Positions 34,694 through 43,810 of a stretch of 64,000 nt of DNA are shown here, in pieces. The stretch is from Paracoccus aestuariivivens (GTDB taxonomy: Bacteria; Pseudomonadota; Alphaproteobacteria; Rhodobacterales; Rhodobacteraceae). The DNA lies in NCBI RefSeq assembly GCF_009711225.1, contig NZ_WMIE01000001.1:930001-994000 (forward strand). The letters run 5' to 3'. A model generated the notes under the pieces. The model worked only from the letters and a program-made list of their open reading frames with translations. It was not told the origin of the DNA and did not search any database. Within the stretch, counting starts at the first letter, position 1, and each line of letters starts with the position of its first letter. Position numbers and translations under genes: made by a program.

Positions 34694-34695
34694 GT

Positions 34696-35913
34696 TCAGG
34701 ACGGTATCGGGCTGGACCGGTATCTTCGCGCCGCACAAAAGACCAACGCGATGGTTGATAGGCCAGCGCCGACAATGAACGGGGCTCCGGAACCGGCGCT
34801 GTGCCAGAGCCATCCGGCCAAGGTGTTTCCGATCAACACGACGACACCGGTCACAAGGTTGAAGACGCCGAATGCGCTGCCTTTCAGATGATCCGGCGTT
34901 GCAGACGCGATCATCGCGCCAAGCAATCCTTGCGAAAATCCCATATGCAGCCCCCAGAGCACCGTGCCAAGGACGAAGCCCGATGTCGTTGCCGCGAATG
35001 CGAGTGTGGGATGTGCCGCGGTCAGGAAGGCAAGGCTGAAAAGAAGCAGGCCAGCGGTTCCGATCCTGTCCGAGAGCATGCCAACGGGAAAGGCCGTCAA
35101 TCCGTAGGCGACATGCAGGATGATCAGTGATAACGGAACCCAAGTGGGTGTGAAGCCCGCCTCCAGCGCCTTGAGCAGAAGAAAAGCCTCGCTGAAACGC
35201 GCAAGCATGATGACCGAGGCCAGCCCGATGACCGCCCAGACAGCACGATTGAGCCTGAACGCATCGGCAAGGCGAAAGTCGCTGGGCTTCATCATGCGGA
35301 TTCCGGCAGGCTCGCGTACGAAAAACACAAGCACGATCATGCAAAGCGCGGCAGGAATAGCGGCAAGCCAGAAGACCGAAAGAACATCGCCAGCCAGCAG
35401 GATCATCGCCCCGACCGCAACCAACGGACCGATAAACCCTCCGACCGTATCAAGCGATTTGCGTAGACCGAAGCTGGCGCCTCGGATCTCGGGCGGGCTC
35501 ACGGCGGCCACGATGGCATCGCGAGGGGTTCCCCTGATGCCCTTGCCGACACGGTCCATCGCCTTCGCCAGCACGATCTGGTCAAGGGTTGCGGCCAAGG
35601 GGAAGATCAGACGCGACAATGCCCCCAGACCGTATCCCAGCACCGCGAGTGGTTTCGCCCGCCTGCTGAGGTCGGTGAACACGCCGGACAGGAATTTTGC
35701 GGCGGTCGCGATGGCGACCGACAGGCCCTCGATAAAGCCGATGGCCAGCGCCGATACCCCCAATCCGCCCGCAAGATACAGCGGAAGCAGCGCGTTTATC
35801 ATCTCGGACGAGATATCCATCAGCATACTGACGATCCCCAGCATCCAGACTGTTGCAGGAATGGAGGGACGTTTCAGTTTGTGATCGTGCTGTGAGGAAG
35901 GCGTTGAAGCCAT
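34696..35913 (-). CDS. MFS transporter
   Basis: 405 residues from the ATG at 35913; a GTG at 35949 is an alternative and neither has a strong Shine-Dalgarno. Twelve TM segments expected. The loop 2-3 region reads LSGVFTDLSRRAKPLAVLGY and the loop 8-9 region PVGMLSDRIGTAGLLLFSL, the duplicated MFS signature (G-x-x-x-D-x-x-x-R/K). KAMDRVGKGIRGTPRDAIVA and FGLRKSLDTVGGFIGPLVA resemble a subgroup of uncharacterised multidrug-like MFS proteins. Substrate unknown. Convergent with the 153-aa gene (2 bp between stops). Confidence 0.87.
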   Translation of the reverse strand: MASTPSSQHDHKLKRPSIPATVWMLGIVSMLMDISSEMINALLPLYLAGGLGVSALAIGFIEGLSVAIATAAKFLSGVFTDLSRRAKPLAVLGYGLGALSRLIFPLAATLDQIVLAKAMDRVGKGIRGTPRDAIVAAVSPPEIRGASFGLRKSLDTVGGFIGPLVAVGAMILLAGDVLSVFWLAAIPAALCMIVLVFFVREPAGIRMMKPSDFRLADAFRLNRAVWAVIGLASVIMLARFSEAFLLLKALEAGFTPTWVPLSLIILHVAYGLTAFPVGMLSDRIGTAGLLLFSLAFLTAAHPTLAFAATTSGFVLGTVLWGLHMGFSQGLLGAMIASATPDHLKGSAFGVFNLVTGVVVLIGNTLAGWLWHSAGSGAPFIVGAGLSTIALVFCAARRYRSSPIPS

Positions 35914-36015
35914 GGCTGCCCCGATAGGATTTCCCAACCTGCAGACCACATTCCCGCGTGCCGGATCAATGGCCTAGAAGGCCCGTTCTCGCAATTCCGG
36001 CGATGATGTTGTCGG

Positions 36016-36114
36016 GTGCGGTCGGACCGGCCATTCGCAAGGGGTCCGGCATAGTCGCACCAACGGCGCGATCGATTGCAAGCTGATGGCGGACCGCAAA
36101 ACAACTGCGGTCCG
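36016..36114. other. Hairpin-rich gap between the MFS and efp genes
   Basis: Within the 285-bp gap 35914-36198, GTGCG/CGCAC (36016-36020, 36056-36060) encloses GGACC/GGTCC (36024-36028, 36043-36047). A second stem CGGACCGCA/TGCGGTCCG (36090-36098, 36106-36114) has a 7-nt loop. The latter could be the efp terminator on the minus strand, without a T-run. No ORF is convincing here. Confidence 0.45.
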
Positions 36115-36198
36115 TCGATGTCTATGGAGGGTCGGTCCGTTTCCAGGGTTCGACAAGCCAGAAACCTGACGCTGCATATCGGAATCCCGTTGCTGAAT

Positions 36199-36765
36199 TC
36201 AGGCCTTGGCGCGCTCGACGTAGGTCAGATCAGCGGTGTTGATGATGACCTTGGTGCCAACGCCGATATGCGGCGGAACCATGATGCGAACGCCGTTATG
36301 GGCAATCGCGGGCTTGTAGCTGGACGATGCGGTCTGGCCTTTGACGACCGGTTCGGTCTCGGTGACTTCGACGACGACCTTCTGCGGCAGTTCGATCGCG
36401 ATGGCGACGCCGTTATGGACTTGCAGGAAGACGCGGATACCATCTTCCAGGAAGACGCTGTCATCGCCGACGACATCAGGAGAGACGACAACCTGATCGT
36501 AGCTTTCCGGCTCCATGAAGTGGAAGCCTTCGCCATCCTCGTACAGGAAGTCATATTCGCGTTCGTCGACATGGGCGCGCTCGACCTGCTCGGTGGTTTT
36601 CCAACGCTCCGAGACTTTGTTGCCGTCCGAAATGCGGCGCAGATCGACCTGCGTCGTCGGCGTGCCCTTGCCGGGGTGGAAGTTTGTGGCCGTCAGAACG
36701 ACGTAGAGACGTCCTTCGATTTCGACGACATTGCCTTTGCGAAGGCTTGAAGCGATGACTTTCAA
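36199..36765 (-). CDS. efp: Translation elongation factor P
   Basis: 188 residues, full length. EF-P enters the ribosomal E site and relieves stalling at polyproline stretches. Three beta-barrel domains are seen: KOW-like N-domain ([20 protein letters not shown]), OB domain ([20 protein letters not shown]) and C-domain with [20 protein letters not shown]. The modified residue of the beta3-beta4 loop is Lys33 in FHPGKGTPT, the arrangement that is beta-lysylated by EpmA. The epmA gene is divergent 136 bp away, so substrate and enzyme are encoded side by side. Confidence 0.97.
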   Translation of the reverse strand: MKVIASSLRKGNVVEIEGRLYVVLTATNFHPGKGTPTTQVDLRRISDGNKVSERWKTTEQVERAHVDEREYDFLYEDGEGFHFMEPESYDQVVVSPDVVGDDSVFLEDGIRVFLQVHNGVAIAIELPQKVVVEVTETEPVVKGQTASSSYKPAIAHNGVRIMVPPHIGVGTKVIINTADLTYVERAKA

Positions 36766-36901
36766 GGCTGGTTCCTTGCGTGCTTTTCAAATACTGGGGA
36801 GCCGGTTATGCGATGCCGGCAAACATGGTGGTCCCCTTAGCGGTTTCTGCGGCATAATGCCAGCCGCAAGCATGATTTCACCGCTTGGAAGGAGTTCTGC
36901 C

Positions 36902-37948
36902 ATGAAAACGCCACAAGGCAGCCCGTGGTGGAACCCGGAACGACATGCCGAGCGGCGGGCGCTGCTGTTGGCCCGCAACAGGACACAGGCGGCTATTCGT
37001 GACTGGCTGACCCAGCGGGACTTCATCGAGATCGATCCTGCGGCCCTTGCTGTCAGCCCCGGAAACGAGGCGCATTTGCACGGCTTCGCGACGGATATGA
37101 TCGGCAATGATGGCGTTTCGCGGCCGATGTACCTGCATACCAGCCCCGAATTCGCGATGAAGAAGCTGCTTGCGGCGGGCGAGGAACGCATATTCGCATT
37201 CAGCCACGTCTGGCGGAATCGCGAGCGGACCCACCTTCACAGTCCGGAGTTTACCATGCTCGAATGGTATCGGAGTGGCGAGGACTATCGCAGTCTGTTT
37301 GACGATTGCGCCAATTATCTACGACTGGCCGCCCAATCGGCAGGGGCGGATATCCTGCGCTTCAGGGACCGGACCTGCGATCCCTACGACGATCCCGACG
37401 TAATGAGCGTCGCCGAAGCATTTCGCGAATATGCGGGGATCGACCTGCTGGCGACCTGTGACGGGGCCGAGACCGATGCACCCGCTCTGCGAGATCAGGC
37501 TCAGGCGCGGGGTATCCGACTAGGCGGCGACGACGGCTGGTCGGATATGCTGTCGCGCATCCTTGTCGAAAAAGTCGAGCCGCATCTGGGGCATGGACGT
37601 CCGCTGATCCTTGACCGTTATCCTTCCGCCGAAGCCGCTCTTGCCCGTCGTACCAAGGATGACGACCGCGAGGCGGAGCGGTTCGAGCTATATGCCTGTG
37701 GCGTTGAACTGGCGAACGGCTTTGGTGAATTGACCGACCCGATCGAGCAGCGACGGCGTTTCCAGTTGGAAATGGAAGAGAAGCGTCGCGTCTATGGCGA
37801 GACCTATCCGCTGGACGAGGATTTTCTGGCGGCCTTGGCCTTTATGCCAGCCGCCTCGGGCTGCGCGCTAGGTTTTGACAGGCTGGTGATGCTGGCAACC
37901 GGAGCCCCCAGAATAGACGAGGTGATCTGGACTCCGATTGCCGACTGA
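36902..37948 (+). CDS. epmA: EF-P beta-lysine ligase (EpmA/GenX/PoxA)
   Basis: 348 residues from the ATG at 36902, with AAGGAG at good spacing. A class II lysyl-tRNA-synthetase catalytic core without the anticodon-binding domain, which is what separates EpmA from LysRS. Motif 2 is HVWRNRERTHLHSPEFTMLE and motif 3 GCALGFDRLVMLATG; LYACGVELANGFGELTD is the lysine-binding strand. It activates (R)-beta-lysine and attaches it to EF-P Lys33. EpmB, the lysine 2,3-aminomutase that makes the substrate, is not in the window. Convergent with the GT87-like gene by 9 bp. Confidence 0.95.
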   Translation: MKTPQGSPWWNPERHAERRALLLARNRTQAAIRDWLTQRDFIEIDPAALAVSPGNEAHLHGFATDMIGNDGVSRPMYLHTSPEFAMKKLLAAGEERIFAFSHVWRNRERTHLHSPEFTMLEWYRSGEDYRSLFDDCANYLRLAAQSAGADILRFRDRTCDPYDDPDVMSVAEAFREYAGIDLLATCDGAETDAPALRDQAQARGIRLGGDDGWSDMLSRILVEKVEPHLGHGRPLILDRYPSAEAALARRTKDDDREAERFELYACGVELANGFGELTDPIEQRRRFQLEMEEKRRVYGETYPLDEDFLAALAFMPAASGCALGFDRLVMLATGAPRIDEVIWTPIAD

Positions 37949-37957
37949 CGCTGCCGA

Positions 37958-39166
37958 TCAAGCCGAGGCTGAGAGCCCCCGCCGCCAGCCCGGCTCACGG
38001 CAGAGCGTCAGGTACACGCCCATAAGCAGCATGAGCGCAAGTTCTCGCGATCTGGCAAACTGGCCGACGCCCAACGCCTCCCAGATGCGCTGGGGAAAGA
38101 ACAGGACGCAGGCAAGAAATAGCACCAGTCCCATCAGCGCGGGTCTACCGCGGCTGGCCCGTATCAAGGGATAGGCCAGGACCGTGGCGGGCGCGATATC
38201 GTAATCATGGGCGTAAACGAACAGGAAGGTCAGACCCAGTATTGTCGCAACCAACCAGATATTCTCGTAAGCCTTTCGCTGCCAATAAAGCAGGATGACA
38301 CCCAGAACGCCCAGCGGGGCGAGGGACGGAATATCCACGCCGAGCTGTGCCAAGGCGCTGCGGACTCCGAACAGATGCTTGAATCCTGCGACATTGAACG
38401 CGGTATCCTGATATTCCCGAAGGCCGACCAACCAGGCGATCCAAGACCCCTGAATGCCGGTAGAAACCATCGGCCAGGCCGAAATCAGCAGCGTCACGAC
38501 CGTCGCGGATGCTAGCAACGCCCAACGCCTGTCCAGCAGAAACCAAAGCGCGACAAGGATCGCCAATTGCGGCTTGAAACCGGCAAGTGCCAGCAGAACT
38601 CCGGCAAGAACGTCCCGCCTTTGATCCGCCAGAAACCAGCTGCACAGCAGAAATGCGCCCGAGATCAGCGTCGTCTGCCCCATCCATGACACATGCGCGG
38701 CAAACGGATTGCCGACTATGACCGCCGCAGCCAGCAGCACGTTTTGCAGCCGATAGCTACTGTCGCTTTCCGAATCTGTTGCCTGAGCGCCAAGGTAGAC
38801 AAAACTGACCATCAGGATAAGCGAAAGGATGTTCAGCGTCCCGATCAACAGTCTGGCCTCTGAGACATCGCCCAGCGACAGGGACATGCTAAGATAGGAC
38901 GAATTTGGCGGATAAGCGTAATTGCCGTCCGAGGTTCCGATTATCCCGTGCATCGTCGCCTTGAAGACATCCGCAGAATACGGAGAGATCGCCTTTTCCC
39001 ACATGTCTCCGGCGACATACAGATAGGGCATGTCGAAGGCAAAATTTCCGCCGTCGCGCCCGATCCCCACCATTCCAAAGGCTATAAAGAAACAAGTGCC
39101 TAGAAAAAGCAGGGTAATTTCCAAAATCGGAAGGCCTGACTTCCGCTCACTGGTAAACCAACTCAT
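37958..39166 (-). CDS. GT87-like polyprenol-phosphate mannosyltransferase (DUF2029)
   Basis: 402 residues from the ATG at 39166, where GGAG lies about 7 bases upstream. About ten TM segments; the first lumenal loop after TM1 carries FDMPYLYVAGDMWEKAISPY, with the acidic residues expected of a GT-C-fold glycosyltransferase. Later segments SWMGQTTLISGAFLLCSWFL and ALAGFKPQLAILVALWFLLD match the GxxNxxxxxL/K-P-Q pattern of the GT87 family. Acts in the inner membrane with a polyprenyl-phosphate sugar donor; target unknown. Stands alone between epmA and the Na/Pi gene. Confidence 0.8.
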   Translation of the reverse strand: MSWFTSERKSGLPILEITLLFLGTCFFIAFGMVGIGRDGGNFAFDMPYLYVAGDMWEKAISPYSADVFKATMHGIIGTSDGNYAYPPNSSYLSMSLSLGDVSEARLLIGTLNILSLILMVSFVYLGAQATDSESDSSYRLQNVLLAAAVIVGNPFAAHVSWMGQTTLISGAFLLCSWFLADQRRDVLAGVLLALAGFKPQLAILVALWFLLDRRWALLASATVVTLLISAWPMVSTGIQGSWIAWLVGLREYQDTAFNVAGFKHLFGVRSALAQLGVDIPSLAPLGVLGVILLYWQRKAYENIWLVATILGLTFLFVYAHDYDIAPATVLAYPLIRASRGRPALMGLVLFLACVLFFPQRIWEALGVGQFARSRELALMLLMGVYLTLCREPGWRRGLSASA

Positions 39167-39453
39167 CGCGCGCTCCAAAGACACGAAGGCAAGCGCCGCC
39201 CTCCAGTAGAATGAGGGCCGGATTTTTCGCTTCGTCAACTGTCTGTTCAGACTGCTTTGCTACAGATGCAGTAAGAGCAGGCATAAACTGTGTTCCTGCC
39301 ACAACGATTGTCAGCAGCATTATCTGGGTAATGCTGGTTTGATTTTACCTGTGACGGGAATGGGTGGTCTGATGAATTAAACCGGACATAGCTTGCGATT
39401 CCGGAAGTGCAGATGCGATCCCTCGTCTTGGAGCTGTGGGCAGAAAGGGCGAC

Positions 39454-41082
39454 ATGAACTCGATGGTGGTCCTTTTCCAGATTGCGGGCGCAGTGGCCTT
39501 GCTACTGTTTGGAATCGGATTGGTCCGTGATGGCGCGACCGAGGCCTTTGGCGTCCGCATGCGTATGGCACTTGGCCTCGGGACCAGAACTGGTCCGCGT
39601 GCCTTCTTCTCGGGACTGGTCGCAACGCTTGGTCTGCAATCCTCGACTGCGACCGCATTGATGACGGCCAGTTTCGTCGATCGCGGCCTGATGAAAGAAC
39701 GGATGGCGCAAGTCGTGCTGTTGGGCGCGAATGTCGGCACGGCGCTGACAGCCTTTATCGTTTCGGCTGGTCTTGAGGCCGCATCGCCGCTGCTCATATT
39801 CACGGGCTATTTGATGGCGCGGCGCAAATCCGCGATCTGGACAGGAACCGGTCGCGCATTGATCGGGCTTGGCCTGATGTTGGTCTCGTTGACGATGCTG
39901 CAGTTTGCCACGCAATTCCTGCGGGACTCGCCGGAACTGGCCGCATTTCTTCCGATGCTGGATACGGCATGGCCGGTGGCCTTGTTTTTCGCTGCGTCGA
40001 TTGCGGTCATGTGCTCGTCTTCCTTGGCAGCGGTCCTGCTGATCATGTCGCTGAACCTGCCTGTTGGGCTGACAGTGGTCATGGTTCTTGGGGCTAATCT
40101 GGGAGGAGCGGTGCCCGCGGTTCTGGCCACCGGCAACCTTGATGCCGGCGCGAGACGCGTGACATTGGGTAATCTTGTCATTCGTGCAATAGGTTGCATG
40201 GCCGTCCTGCCTTTCGCCGGGAAGGTCGGAGAGAGCCTGCTGCAAATGCCGATTCCGCAGACCGGCCTTGCGGTCGAAACCCATCTTGTCTTTAACTGTA
40301 TCCTCGCATTGGTGATCTGGCCGTTCACCGGACTGATTGCGCGGCTGGTCAACACGGCCATGCCCGATGAGGGAGAGCAGAAGGCTGTCGGCCCAAGCTG
40401 GCTTGACGAAAGCGCCCTGCAAACGCCGCTTCTGGCGCTGACCGGCGCCAGTCGTGAGGTAATGGCAATCGGCGATGCCGTGGACGAAATGCTGACGCAA
40501 ACGCGCAAGGCCTTCCACGACAACGACACTGCACCCCTTGCTCAGGTAGATGAGCTTGAGCGGCGTGTGGACCGTCGTCAGCAAGAGGTGAAAACCTACC
40601 TGTCCCGGCTTGGCAGTTCCGCGACCGAAGATGAAAAACGCCAGTCGATCACCATCCTCGATTACGTTATCAATCTTGAACATGTCGGGGATATCATCGA
40701 CCGCGGACTTGGTCCCGAAGTTCGCAAAAAGGTCGGGCTGGGTTTGCGCTTTTCGAATGAGGGTTATCAGGAAATAGATCGCATGTTCCTGATGACACAG
40801 GAAAACATGCGGCTTGCTCAAAGCGTCTTCCTGTCGCGTGACCGCGATATGGCACGCCGGTTGATGGAATTGAAGATCGAGATCCGCAAGCATGAACGAC
40901 AATCGGCGCAACGCCATCTGATCCGCTTGCGTGAAGGGCACGAGGGCACGCGCGAAACGTCGTCACTGCATCTCGATATTCTGCGCGACCTCAAGCGCAT
41001 CAACGCCCATGTCGTCTCGGTCGCCCATCCCATTCTGGACGAAGAGGGACTGCTTTTCGAAAGTCGTCTGCGTTCAAGATAA
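39454..41082 (+). CDS. Na/Pi-cotransporter family protein with PhoU-like domain
   Basis: 542 residues from the ATG at 39454 (AAAGGG upstream). The N-terminal ~310 residues hold two inverted Na_Pi_cotrans repeats, each with its Ser-rich motif (GLQSSTATALMTASFVD and CSSSLAAVLLIMSLNL) and GANVGTALTAF / GANLGGAVPAV. The C-terminal ~190 residues are a helical PhoU-like domain (EHVGDIIDRGLGPEVRKKVG). Probably takes up phosphate (or another anion) with Na+ and is regulated by the PhoU part. I see no clear PhoB box in the 287-bp gap upstream. Confidence 0.92.
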   Translation: MNSMVVLFQIAGAVALLLFGIGLVRDGATEAFGVRMRMALGLGTRTGPRAFFSGLVATLGLQSSTATALMTASFVDRGLMKERMAQVVLLGANVGTALTAFIVSAGLEAASPLLIFTGYLMARRKSAIWTGTGRALIGLGLMLVSLTMLQFATQFLRDSPELAAFLPMLDTAWPVALFFAASIAVMCSSSLAAVLLIMSLNLPVGLTVVMVLGANLGGAVPAVLATGNLDAGARRVTLGNLVIRAIGCMAVLPFAGKVGESLLQMPIPQTGLAVETHLVFNCILALVIWPFTGLIARLVNTAMPDEGEQKAVGPSWLDESALQTPLLALTGASREVMAIGDAVDEMLTQTRKAFHDNDTAPLAQVDELERRVDRRQQEVKTYLSRLGSSATEDEKRQSITILDYVINLEHVGDIIDRGLGPEVRKKVGLGLRFSNEGYQEIDRMFLMTQENMRLAQSVFLSRDRDMARRLMELKIEIRKHERQSAQRHLIRLREGHEGTRETSSLHLDILRDLKRINAHVVSVAHPILDEEGLLFESRLRSR

Positions 41083-41152
41083 GCGGCGGTGATCACGACC
41101 GGATACCGATGCAAAGACGTGACAGTAGTTTCCTGCAAGTCGCTGCGGCAAA

Positions 41153-41181
41153 TTGACAGATTGGAAGACCACTCAAATAGT
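41153..41181 (+). promoter_or_regulatory. Sigma-70 type promoter of the SphA-family gene
   Basis: Consensus -35 TTGACA (41153-41158), exact 17-bp spacer, -10 AATAGT (41176-41181, 4 of 6 matches). Transcription would start near 41188, about 45 bases before the ATG. Confidence 0.65.
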
Positions 41182-41233
41182 TGGTTAACCCGACTCCGAT
41201 ATCCTTGAACTGACGGCATTGAAAAGGATGACC

Positions 41234-42196
41234 ATGCGTAGGTTTAAGCGGAACTCCCTGAAATACGTCCTTTCGGGCATCGTATTAGCTGCGGCTGCCG
41301 GACAGGCGAATGCCGTGGAAAACGGTGCAGGCATGTATATCCTTGGCTCGCGGACGTCGATGGGCGGGGTGGTGGCCCCTCCGGGCACATATACGCAGCA
41401 AAGTTATTATCTTTATTCCGGCTCGAACGGGGGCGAGATCGTCAATAGCGGCAAGCTGCAATTCGGGATCGAGGGCAGGGCGGCGATCGGCCTGACCTCG
41501 GTGCTGTGGGTTCCGCCAAGCGAGCCCGTTCTGGGCGGCAGCCCCTATTTCAGTTTGACCCTGCCTTATGGCTACAAGAAAAGCGACATCGAGGGGACGC
41601 TGACCGCACCCGGCGGAACGGTTCTGAGCGGGTCCAAATCGGAAGACAGTTTCCTGTTCGGCGATCCGGTTTTCGGCGCGGGTCTGGGCTGGGGCAAGGG
41701 ACCGTTCTTCGGTTCGTTGAACATGCTGATCAATGTTCCGATCGGCGATTATTCGACGTCGCGCAGTACGAACGTCGCATTCAATCACTGGGCATATGAC
41801 TTTACCGGCGCGGTGACATGGATGGATGCGGATTCCGGTTGGCAAGCGAACTTCGCGACCGGCGTCACATTCAACGAGGAGAACGACGCGACCAATTACA
41901 AATCCGGTGATGAGCTTCACGTCGAAGCGTCGGTGGGTAAGGCAATCAATCCGAACCTGACGCTCAGCCTGCAGGGGTATTACTATAAGCAAATCTCCGG
42001 CGACAGCGGCAGCGGTGCCTTCCTTGGGGACTTCAAGGGCGAGGCGACCGCATTGGGTCCGGCCGTCGCGTGGAACAGCGATTGGAACGGCACACCTGTT
42101 GCGCTTGAAGCCCGTTGGTTCCACGAGTTCAATGTCAAGAACCGTCTCGAAGGTGACGCTGTCCTGTTCAACATGACGATCCCCCTCGGCGGCTGA
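41234..42196 (+). CDS. SphA-type outer-membrane transporter (phenol-degradation MetA-like family)
   Basis: 320 residues from the ATG at 41234 (AAAGGA five bases upstream; ATG 41228 is possible). Basic N-terminus, then signal peptide ending IVLAAAAGQANA-V. The mature chain is beta-rich (GAGMYILGSRTSMGGVVAPPG, then the AYDFTGAVTWMDADSGWQAN block) and matches the SphA / MetA-pathway-of-phenol-degradation outer-membrane family, members of which are thought to help hydrophobic compounds such as sphingosine or aromatics across the outer membrane. It does not end in Phe but in PLGG, as usual for the family. It has its own promoter and a strong terminator, so it is monocistronic. Confidence 0.83.
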   Translation: MRRFKRNSLKYVLSGIVLAAAAGQANAVENGAGMYILGSRTSMGGVVAPPGTYTQQSYYLYSGSNGGEIVNSGKLQFGIEGRAAIGLTSVLWVPPSEPVLGGSPYFSLTLPYGYKKSDIEGTLTAPGGTVLSGSKSEDSFLFGDPVFGAGLGWGKGPFFGSLNMLINVPIGDYSTSRSTNVAFNHWAYDFTGAVTWMDADSGWQANFATGVTFNEENDATNYKSGDELHVEASVGKAINPNLTLSLQGYYYKQISGDSGSGAFLGDFKGEATALGPAVAWNSDWNGTPVALEARWFHEFNVKNRLEGDAVLFNMTIPLGG

Positions 42197-42219
42197 TTTT
42201 TTACCGATCTGAACTGAAG

Positions 42220-42257
42220 GCATCCCGTCCTGCGCACAGGGCGGGATGCTTTTATTT
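42220..42257 (+). terminator. Intrinsic terminator after the SphA-type gene
   Basis: GCATCCCGTCCTG pairs with CAGGGCGGGATGC (13 pairs including one G-U) around a CGCA tetraloop, followed by TTTTATTT. A classic Rho-independent terminator, 23 bases past the stop. Confidence 0.92.
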
Positions 42258-42507
42258 GAGCAAACGAAATGCTCCGTCCCTGTGATCGGTGGCTATTCGG
42301 ATGCCCCGTCGCTTACGGCACGCAATCGTCAAAATCCCCAGCAAATCATGCAATTTTGGCGCGTTCTCGCACAAGTGGAACGTGCATATCTGACCTATCC
42401 AATTGTTTAGCTTGTCGAAATGGTGGCCAACGTCTTTGATGGCGGCGGGATAGTGACCCCGATTTCGAGTTGCGGCGCGTTTGTTGCCGCGTCTGTGCAG
42501 GATGTTA
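42258..42507. other. Upstream region of the Hint-protein gene
   Basis: About 250 bp without a gene, the rest of a 311-bp gap. It is AT-richer around 42330-42420. A weak inverted repeat CAAAAT/ATTTTG (42330-42335, 42353-42358) is the only structure noticed. No convincing promoter boxes. Confidence 0.4.
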
Positions 42508-43740
42508 ATGATGACTTATGTTACCGAAATTCCGGCGACCTCTGTATCTATTGGAACCGACGGAACCGCTTCATTCACCGGATCATTTGAGCTTTCCGAT
42601 GTACTGAACAATTCGACTGAATGGACGCAGTACAAAATTGACGCTCAGGGTGCCACGAGCCTGTCGAGCGGCGACAATTTTACCCTTATCAGTTCGAACG
42701 ACGAAGATTTCGGTTGCACCTATCTTGGGGGCGGCACGCTGAATTTCGAACCCGTCAACGGAGTTTTCGCCAACACGAACTACCAGATCCAGTTGGCACC
42801 GGTGAGCGGGTCGTTGGTCGAGGCCTACGGGCACTATTACTTCGTCACTGATGCGCCATTGAATGACGATAACATTGTGGGCTCGCTAAGCGTGACCCTG
42901 AACCAACCCGATGGGCAGGCCGCAGATCTTTCGGTGACGGCACCTTTGTCCGAACTTGCCGACGCGCTTGCCACCGAGGTCGACGAAATTCCCGGTAGCT
43001 GGGCCGATCAGGTGGCCGCTGATCTTCGCGGGTTGGACGATCAGATTGCCAGCCTTGGCTACGGTGCCACGGCGACAATCAGTCACGATCCTTCGGTCGA
43101 ACGCCCCCTGACCGAGGCCGAGATCCTGTGCTTCGTTTCCGGCACGCTGATTTCAACGGATCGCGGACTTGTCGCCGTGCAGGATTTAATGCTGGGCGAC
43201 ATGGTCTGGACCAAGGACGATGGTTTCCAGCCCATCCGCTGGATTGGCTCGTCCAAGCTTTCCCCGACGGTTCTGGCCCAGAAACCGAATTTGCGCCCGA
43301 TCCGCATTCGTGCCGGTGCGCTTGGCGCGGATCGTCCCAGTCAGGATCTGCTTGTCTCGCCCCAACACCGGATTCTGGTCCGTTCGAAAATTGCGGTCAG
43401 AATGTTCGGCGCGATGGAGGTCCTGATCCCGGCGAAGCAATTGCTTCAGGTTGATGGCATCGACTATGCCGACGACATCGAAGCCGTCGAATATTACCAT
43501 TTCCTTTTTGACCGGCACCAGATCGTCATCTCGAACGGGGCCGAGACCGAAAGCCTGTATACCGGCCCGCAGGCGATGCGTACCCTGCCCAGTGCGGCAC
43601 GGGCTGAAGTCATTGCATTGTTCCCCGAACTTGAGCAGGCCGACCACCAGCCGGAATCGATCAGGCTGCTGCCTTCGGGGCGGCAATCGCGCAAATTTGC
43701 GCAACGCCATGCCTCGAAACAACGCGCGCTGGTCTGTTAG
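42508..43740 (+). CDS. Hint-domain protein
   Basis: 410 residues from the ATG at 42508 (AGGA upstream; ATG 42511 equally possible). The N-terminal ~195 residues are acidic, Thr/Ser/Asn-rich and beta-strand-like, with no classical signal peptide. The Hint (hedgehog/intein) domain starts at LCFVSGTLISTDRGLVAVQDL, with the catalytic Cys right before FVSGT, and runs through SPQHRILVRSKIAVRMFG and YYHFLFDRHQIVISNGAETE. This is the Rhodobacterales Hint_2 type, expected to cleave itself at the Cys and perhaps export or process the N-terminal part. No exporter genes are adjacent. Confidence 0.85.
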   Translation: MMTYVTEIPATSVSIGTDGTASFTGSFELSDVLNNSTEWTQYKIDAQGATSLSSGDNFTLISSNDEDFGCTYLGGGTLNFEPVNGVFANTNYQIQLAPVSGSLVEAYGHYYFVTDAPLNDDNIVGSLSVTLNQPDGQAADLSVTAPLSELADALATEVDEIPGSWADQVAADLRGLDDQIASLGYGATATISHDPSVERPLTEAEILCFVSGTLISTDRGLVAVQDLMLGDMVWTKDDGFQPIRWIGSSKLSPTVLAQKPNLRPIRIRAGALGADRPSQDLLVSPQHRILVRSKIAVRMFGAMEVLIPAKQLLQVDGIDYADDIEAVEYYHFLFDRHQIVISNGAETESLYTGPQAMRTLPSAARAEVIALFPELEQADHQPESIRLLPSGRQSRKFAQRHASKQRALVC

Positions 43741-43752
43741 TCTTCGTTCGTG

Positions 43753-43781
43753 ATGGCCGCAGCATTCATCGTTGCGGCCAT
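43753..43781. terminator. Palindromic hairpin between convergent Hint and mprF genes
   Basis: ATGGCCGCA (43753-43761) and TGCGGCCAT (43773-43781) are perfect 9-bp arms around an 11-nt loop in the 70-bp convergent gap. No T-run; candidate bidirectional terminator. Confidence 0.5.
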
Positions 43782-43810
43782 GGCGATTCGTCTACGGGCC
43801 CCAGCGCCGC

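Noticed and set aside
39167..39453. Pho box upstream of the Na/Pi gene
   Set aside because: CTGTC/CTGTG words occur singly but not as the required 11-bp-spaced tandem repeat.
39502..40941. 479-aa open frame on the minus strand
   Set aside because: Antisense to the Na/Pi cotransporter with its conserved Ser-rich repeats; Gln/His/Arg-rich.
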